From NCBI GenBank assembly GCA_963663265.2, contig CAXXXM010000004.1, positions 1 to 64,000 on the forward strand: a DNA stretch of 64,000 nt. Direction: 5' to 3'. Positions 59,283-64,000 of the stretch are shown here, one piece after another (the stretch's first letter is position 1; every line of letters begins with the position of its first letter). Position numbers and translations under genes: made by a program. This DNA comes from JAEXOD01 sp963663265. GTDB lineage: Bacteria; Bacteroidota; Ignavibacteria; Ignavibacteriales; Melioribacteraceae. Under the pieces are notes generated by a model. It had not been told where the DNA came from and did not search any database. It was given only the letters and a program-made list of their open reading frames with translations.

Positions 59283-60695
59283 TCAACTCATCATCTTTTT
59301 AGCTTTTTCAACAGCTTCTTCAATGGTGCCAACATACATAAAAGCTTGTTCTGGTAAATTATCATGCTTGCCATCAATAATTTCTTTAAAGCTTCTAATT
59401 GTATCTTCTAATTTAACATATTTACCTTTGTAACCGGTAAATTGTTCAGCAACATGGAATGGCTGGCTTAAGAAACGCTGCAATCTACGAGCACGACGAA
59501 CAATAGTTTTATCACTTTCAGAAAGTTCATCCATACCAAGAATGTTAATAATATCTTGCAAGTCTTTATAACCCTGTAATATTTCTTTTACCAAACGAGC
59601 TGTTTGATAATGTTCATGACCTAACACACCTGGTTCAAGAATTTTTGATGTTGAATCCAAAGGATCAACTGCAGGGAAAATACCAAGCTCAGAAATTTGA
59701 CGACTTAATACCGTTGTAGCATCCAAGTGACTGAAAGCAGTTGCCGGTGCCGGATCAGTTAAGTCATCTGCGGGTACGTAAATTGCTTGAACAGAAGTAA
59801 TAGAGCCTTTATCTGTTGAAGTAATACGTTCTTGCAACTCGCCCATTTCACTTGCTAAGTTTGGTTGATAACCCACTGCTGATGGCATACGACCTAACAA
59901 TGCAGATACTTCAGAACCTGCTTGTGTAAAACGGAAAATGTTATCTATAAATAATAATACATCTCTTTCTTCTTCATCACGGAAATATTCCGCTATTGCC
60001 AACCCTGTTAATCCTACTCTTAATCTTGCTCCGGGAGGTTCATTCATCTGACCAAAAACTAAGGCTGTTTTATTAATAACTCCCGATTCATTCATTTCTA
60101 ACCAAAGGTCATTTCCTTCACGAGTTCTTTCTCCTACACCCGCAAATACCGAGTATCCACCATGCTGTTTGGCTATGTTATGAATCAATTCCATAATTAC
60201 AACCGTTTTACCTACTCCGGCACCACCAAACAAACCGGTCTTTCCACCTTTTGAATATGGTTCAAGCAAATCTATTACTTTAATGCCTGTTTCAAACATT
60301 TCTTGACGAGTAGTTAAATTTGTAAATTTAGGAGCATGTCTATGGATCGGGTATCTTTTCTCTGCCTTAATAGGACCTAAACCATCTATTCCATTACCTA
60401 TAACGTTAATTAAACGTCCTAAAGTACCAGGACCAACCGGAACTGTAATAGTTTCACCTGTATCAATCGCTTTCATTCCACGCACTAACCCATCTGTTGA
60501 ATCCATTGCAACAGTTCTTACACGATTTTCACCTAAATGTTGTTGGACCTCAACTATCAACTCATCTTCTTTTCCTTCAATATTTACTCTTGGAATTTTT
60601 ATAGCATTATAAATTTTAGGCAAATAACCTTCTTCGAAATCTATATCTACTACCGGACCAATTACCTGAACAACTATACCTTCGTTGCTTGCCAT
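59283..60695 (-). CDS. atpD: F-type ATP synthase beta subunit
   Basis: AtpD forms the catalytic sites of F1 in ATP synthesis. The 470 aa protein has the full catalytic core: Walker A GGAGVGKTVVIMELIHNIA, GERTREGNDLW, Walker B LLFIDNIFRFTQAGSEVSA, and the signature DDLTDPAPATAFSHLDATTV. The C-terminal DELSESDKTIV region follows (the epsilon-contacting DELSEED equivalent). The start ATG at 60695 has a nearby GGAG. A Bacteroidota-type promoter is suggested upstream at 60729-60760. Confidence 0.98.
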   Translation of the reverse strand: MASNEGIVVQVIGPVVDIDFEEGYLPKIYNAIKIPRVNIEGKEDELIVEVQQHLGENRVRTVAMDSTDGLVRGMKAIDTGETITVPVGPGTLGRLINVIGNGIDGLGPIKAEKRYPIHRHAPKFTNLTTRQEMFETGIKVIDLLEPYSKGGKTGLFGGAGVGKTVVIMELIHNIAKQHGGYSVFAGVGERTREGNDLWLEMNESGVINKTALVFGQMNEPPGARLRVGLTGLAIAEYFRDEEERDVLLFIDNIFRFTQAGSEVSALLGRMPSAVGYQPNLASEMGELQERITSTDKGSITSVQAIYVPADDLTDPAPATAFSHLDATTVLSRQISELGIFPAVDPLDSTSKILEPGVLGHEHYQTARLVKEILQGYKDLQDIINILGMDELSESDKTIVRRARRLQRFLSQPFHVAEQFTGYKGKYVKLEDTIRSFKEIIDGKHDNLPEQAFMYVGTIEEAVEKAKKMMS

Positions 60696-60728
60696 TTTAC
60701 TCCTATAATGAAATAATTAAACATTTTT

Positions 60729-60760
60729 CAAAATTAATTATTAATAATTAAATTTTCAAA
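60729..60760 (-). promoter_or_regulatory. candidate Bacteroidota-type promoter of atpDC
   Basis: On the minus strand TTTG (60760-60757) and TAATTTTG (60736-60729) are 20 bp apart, matching the -33 TTTG and -7 TAnnTTTG form of the Bacteroidota sigma factor. It is placed about 34 bp upstream of the atpD ATG. In such AT-rich sequence a chance match is possible. Confidence 0.35.
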
Positions 60761-60774
60761 CAAAATTAGTATGT

Positions 60775-63084
60775 TTATTTTAATAATACTAATTTTTTGC
60801 TTAAAATTTGATTTTTTGAACGTAATTGATATATATATACACCACTACTCAAATTACTTGCATTAAAATCACGAACATTCAAACCTGCTTTTGCTACTCC
60901 TTCATACAAATCAATTACTTTTTGACCTAATGAATTATATACAGTTAAACTGACTTGCTGATCAAACGGTACAAAAAACGAAATAGTTGTAACAGGATTA
61001 AATGGATTTGGATAATTTTGAATTAATTCAATTGAAGTAGGATATGTATAATCTTCATCTTCTACTGAAGACACTATTGGTACTACAAAATCAACAGTAC
61101 CTCCTAAATCGTTGTATCTCTTCTTAAATTCTTGCATATATTTATTAGCAACAAATATGTTGTTAATAATCAAAGTGTTTTCATCGTTATCGTTATTTGC
61201 AGCAGCCGACCAATTATGACTTCCCGTTATTACTGTTGGAAGTGAAGTTGGAAAAGATGCATCAACCACACCATACTTATGATGAAGTGTGTTTTCTAAA
61301 TTATATTGAAACATTTCCGCAATAGACTGAAGTTTTGAAAATTCAGACCCGCTAACATTTGCATCATTAATAATTCCGCGAATATCACTTAATCCGGAAT
61401 TATATCGTGAGTTAATTGCATTATAAAGTTGGTCACTTGTAAATACTAATAAAGCAAAGTACATAGATGAATCCGCAGTTAAAAGTGCGTCTTTAATATG
61501 CAATTCTGTATTATCCGATGGGCTGAAATATAAACTAACAGGAACCCCATTTACATCAAATTCATGTGGTGTATTATCTGTTTTATAACTACCAAATTTT
61601 GCATTTGTACTATTTGGCTCATCAGAGTTACTTCCCCACATTTCTTCAAATTCAGTTGTATAAGCCAATGCTAAATTATTATCATTAATTTCAATAGCAT
61701 TATTCCGCCAATTAATTTCAGTAGAAGTCCAATTAAATGAACCGGTCCAAACCCAATCGTTTGAAGCATTTAAATCACGAGCATCAAATATTGCAAATTT
61801 ATTATGCATAATCCCATCTATTGCAGGGCGTTTACTTATCTTAACCCCGGCATTTGCTAATACCTGCATAGAACTCTGCATAGTTCTATTATCGTAAACT
61901 ACTCTAACTTTAACACCTCTATTTTTTGCTGCTACTATTGCATTTGCAATTTCGTCCATTCCAAAAAAACTGTATAGTGCAATATCAATAGAATATTCAG
62001 CAGCATTAATTCTTGCTAAAATTTTAGCCTTAAAATCAACACTTCCTTCAGCTTCATTACCAGGAATTGCAACACTATTATCAACCGGACTATTAAAGTA
62101 TACATTTATTTTACCACTTGAAATAGTTGATACAGTTGTAGTTACAGTCTGTAATGTACTTTCACTTACTCCATACTCATTACGAGAAAGCACTTTATAA
62201 TAATACTTAGTATTTCGCTGTAAATTTATTAAAGATATAGTATGGTTAGTAGTTAATACTGGAGAAACAAAAGTACCCATTTCTAAAGCGGTTGTTTTAC
62301 CATACATAATTTCGGTATTCCCCTCTCTAACAGTATTAAACGAAACAGTAATCGTTGTATCTGTAAGATTGGATATTGTTATTGGATATAGTATTTCAGG
62401 AACATTTAAGATTGTAATATCATCAATTGAACGAGGCATTAATTGATAACCGGAATTATATGGAGAACTTGTTTTATATTGCCCAACAATCCCTACAATA
62501 TCTATTTTAGCTTGTGGAATAATTGTTCCAACAATTGAAGATACATCCGCATCAATTCGTAAATCTAAGTTATTTACAGAATCTGTAAGAGTATAAGTAG
62601 TATTACCGGTAAAATTTCCTGTTGAATTAACTTTTACATTTTTAATTGTAACAAGCCTTCCTTCAAATTCTTCAACCCCATTCCATATTTGATTTTTAAT
62701 TTGCGGAATAGTAACATTAATTGGTTCAGTTGAATGACCGTTTGAATGTTTTGTAAAAGTGCCTGTTGAAAAATCAAACTGAGTTAATCCATTATAGTTT
62801 ACTATGGTAGATGTTAGAGTAACTGAATCACCTATGGCAACAAAGTTTGTGAAACGAGATCCATAAACCGATATTCCGCCTGAACTATCTTGAACAAAAG
62901 CTGGTCCGCTTGTACCAAAATTTTTGGCAGCAGTTACAATTCCCGATACTGATAATGTTTGATTGACATAATTAGATACCCCGTTTGCATCGTTTGTATG
63001 AATTGTGCCAATCGGTATAGTTTGACTATTTATGTTAAAATAAAGGAAAAATACTATAACTGAAACAAATACTTTTTTATTCAT
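60775..63084 (-). CDS. exported phospholipase D-like protein with T9SS sorting domain
   Basis: The 769 aa protein is multidomain. It begins with a signal peptide (MNKKVFVSVIVFFLYFNINS). An OB-fold/DUF5689-like domain (about 25-220, LSVSGIVTAAKNFGTSGPAF) and a fibronectin-like domain (about 230-315, NTKYYYKVLSRNEYGVSES) follow. Two phospholipase D halves have HxK(x)4D motifs: MHNKFAIFD near 430, followed by GSFNWTS, and HHKYGVVD near 630, followed by GSHNWSAAANNDNDENT. A T9SS type A tail holds NYPNPFNPVTTISF. It is probably a cell-surface or secreted nuclease or phosphodiesterase; the OB domain favours nucleic acid as target. The start lies 8 bp after the NHL-repeat gene. Confidence 0.92.
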   Translation of the reverse strand: MNKKVFVSVIVFFLYFNINSQTIPIGTIHTNDANGVSNYVNQTLSVSGIVTAAKNFGTSGPAFVQDSSGGISVYGSRFTNFVAIGDSVTLTSTIVNYNGLTQFDFSTGTFTKHSNGHSTEPINVTIPQIKNQIWNGVEEFEGRLVTIKNVKVNSTGNFTGNTTYTLTDSVNNLDLRIDADVSSIVGTIIPQAKIDIVGIVGQYKTSSPYNSGYQLMPRSIDDITILNVPEILYPITISNLTDTTITVSFNTVREGNTEIMYGKTTALEMGTFVSPVLTTNHTISLINLQRNTKYYYKVLSRNEYGVSESTLQTVTTTVSTISSGKINVYFNSPVDNSVAIPGNEAEGSVDFKAKILARINAAEYSIDIALYSFFGMDEIANAIVAAKNRGVKVRVVYDNRTMQSSMQVLANAGVKISKRPAIDGIMHNKFAIFDARDLNASNDWVWTGSFNWTSTEINWRNNAIEINDNNLALAYTTEFEEMWGSNSDEPNSTNAKFGSYKTDNTPHEFDVNGVPVSLYFSPSDNTELHIKDALLTADSSMYFALLVFTSDQLYNAINSRYNSGLSDIRGIINDANVSGSEFSKLQSIAEMFQYNLENTLHHKYGVVDASFPTSLPTVITGSHNWSAAANNDNDENTLIINNIFVANKYMQEFKKRYNDLGGTVDFVVPIVSSVEDEDYTYPTSIELIQNYPNPFNPVTTISFFVPFDQQVSLTVYNSLGQKVIDLYEGVAKAGLNVRDFNASNLSSGVYIYQLRSKNQILSKKLVLLK

Positions 63085-63092
63085 TAACTAAC

Positions 63093-64000
63093 CTAATTAA
63101 TATCAGTAGATAAAACAAACCTTAAAATTCTGTTATTGTCAGTATCAACTACATATAAAGTTTTGTTAAAATACTCAACTGCATGAGGACTTTTAAACAA
63201 TTCACTTCCACCAAAAGATTGCAATTCTTCACCAAAAGAATCGAATTTATATATACTGTCTCTTTCAGCATCTGCAACATAAATGTTATTTGAATTATCT
63301 AAAGCAATATCTTGAGGAGCTTTAAACTTATCAATATACATTAATGGAGCTGCATAAGGTTCAATTTTAGACCGATATCCTGTATAATCGCTTGATTCTA
63401 CATACTGAAGCCATTGAACTCTAAAACTGTTATTACCAATTAAAGTAACCACTACATCACGAGAGTTATTATTAAATGATTTAATTGAACTAATCTTATT
63501 AGCAGATAATAAACCGGTTCCAAGTGGTTCTAACAAAGGAACTCTTCCAGTTAATGTATCTATTTTAGTACCATCATTTCTAATCTTTTTACTGAATACC
63601 AAAATTGAGTTATCAGGATCAATTAAACTTGTATTGTTAGGTCCGGTTCTGGAAACTAAGAAAGAATTATCGGCAAAAACACAAACACCCGTATACTCGC
63701 GGGCAGGTTTTGTAAAATCAAACGCAGTTTTTGGCAATAAAGTATCAATTGGAGCTATACCAATATTATGTTCCACATCAACTAAATGTAATTTAAATAC
63801 GGCACTAAATACCGTACCTTGTGCATCTACCATTTGACCACAAACAAGCAAATTAAGTTGATAATCTTGTGCTAAGGCAACAGGATGTTTAATTTCTCTA
63901 TATCCTAATACACGACCAGAAATATCAAGCATAACAATTCGGTCATTTTCAGTATCTGCTACATAGATAAAAGGTTCCCGACCAACTAACATATCTTGAG
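63093..64000 (-). CDS. NHL-repeat beta-propeller protein, 5' end cut by window edge
   Basis: The frame is open to base 64000 and continues outside; the ATG at 63992 is probably internal because in-frame codons precede it. About 302 residues are visible. NHL-type blades recur: FIYVADTENDRIVMLDISGR, NNIYVADAERDSIYKFDSFG, and LYVVDTDNNRILRFVLS near the end. Such propellers bind proteins or carbohydrates, and in this lineage are usually exported lipoproteins or secreted proteins, but the N-terminus is not visible. No T9SS tail follows. It sits 8 bp upstream of the phospholipase D-like gene on the same strand, so the two are probably co-transcribed. Confidence 0.85.
   Translation of the reverse strand, partial: QDMLVGREPFIYVADTENDRIVMLDISGRVLGYREIKHPVALAQDYQLNLLVCGQMVDAQGTVFSAVFKLHLVDVEHNIGIAPIDTLLPKTAFDFTKPAREYTGVCVFADNSFLVSRTGPNNTSLIDPDNSILVFSKKIRNDGTKIDTLTGRVPLLEPLGTGLLSANKISSIKSFNNNSRDVVVTLIGNNSFRVQWLQYVESSDYTGYRSKIEPYAAPLMYIDKFKAPQDIALDNSNNIYVADAERDSIYKFDSFGEELQSFGGSELFKSPHAVEYFNKTLYVVDTDNNRILRFVLSTDIN

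Overview
This is a 64 kb, strongly AT-rich stretch of bacterial chromosome. It carries mostly housekeeping genes in long same-strand runs. The lineage is most likely in the Bacteroidota/Ignavibacteriota/Chlorobiota group, probably an ignavibacterium-like anaerobe or facultative anaerobe. This is an inference from secreted proteins that end in type IX secretion (T9SS) sorting domains with an NYPNPFNP motif, a small Hc1-like histone, an atpD-atpC pair detached from the other ATP synthase genes, and a Bacteroidota-style promoter (TTTG, then TAnnTTTG) before atpD. There is no phage, plasmid, rRNA, tRNA or CRISPR locus that I can support.

Layout. 1-4.6 kb (minus): a truncated M64 peptidase, pyrE, a pterin dehydratase and clpC, with many +1 frameshifts between 1572 and 2902. 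4.8-10.4 kb (plus): floA, a small membrane protein, a UvrD-type helicase, and a secreted M14 carboxypeptidase with a T9SS tail. 10.5-12.1 kb: a gene-free block of hairpin repeats containing a direct duplication of about 530 bp. 12.1-24.6 kb: an LKR/alanine dehydrogenase-like gene, rsmI, a secreted TonB-C-like protein, apt, a PolX whose polymerase site is lost, a PAP2-like protein, dusB, an MFS transporter, a CapA-like protein, a histone H1-like protein, an HdrD-like iron-sulfur protein and a hydrolase. 24.7-31 kb (plus): acyl-CoA dehydrogenase, an orphan hisA, a cyclic-nucleotide-binding protein, a universal stress protein, a secreted hydrolase, a 263 bp inverted-repeat element and a class V aminotransferase. 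31-50.9 kb: an almost unbroken minus-strand run (nfeD, agmatinase, ribBA, yajC, tgt, rhodanese, CNNM/CBS protein, lipoprotein, UbiA-family enzyme, mutL, folA, thyX, glycerate kinase, HIT protein, EF-G-like GTPase, YtxH protein, icd, flippase, maf).

51-56.8 kb (plus) is the most coherent regulatory unit. A cobalamin riboswitch with a perfect B12 box precedes metE, followed by nrdD and nrdG. All three are cobalamin-independent enzymes that can replace B12-dependent ones (MetH, class II ribonucleotide reductase). 56.8-58.5 kb holds an MFS drug-efflux gene and a MarR regulator behind an 18 bp perfect palindrome, the likely operator. 58.9-64 kb (minus) has atpC, atpD, a secreted phospholipase D-like protein with a T9SS tail, and a truncated NHL-repeat protein.

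Cautions. At least ten single-base frameshifts lie in or next to homopolymers in conserved genes (pyrE, pterin dehydratase, clpC, the flippase, nrdD). The simplest reading is sequencing or assembly error, not gene decay. I found no clearly new enzymatic system. The best leads are the riboswitch-metE-nrdDG unit, the polymerase-dead PolX, the structured intergenic repeat families and a reused A/T-rich module in front of terminators.
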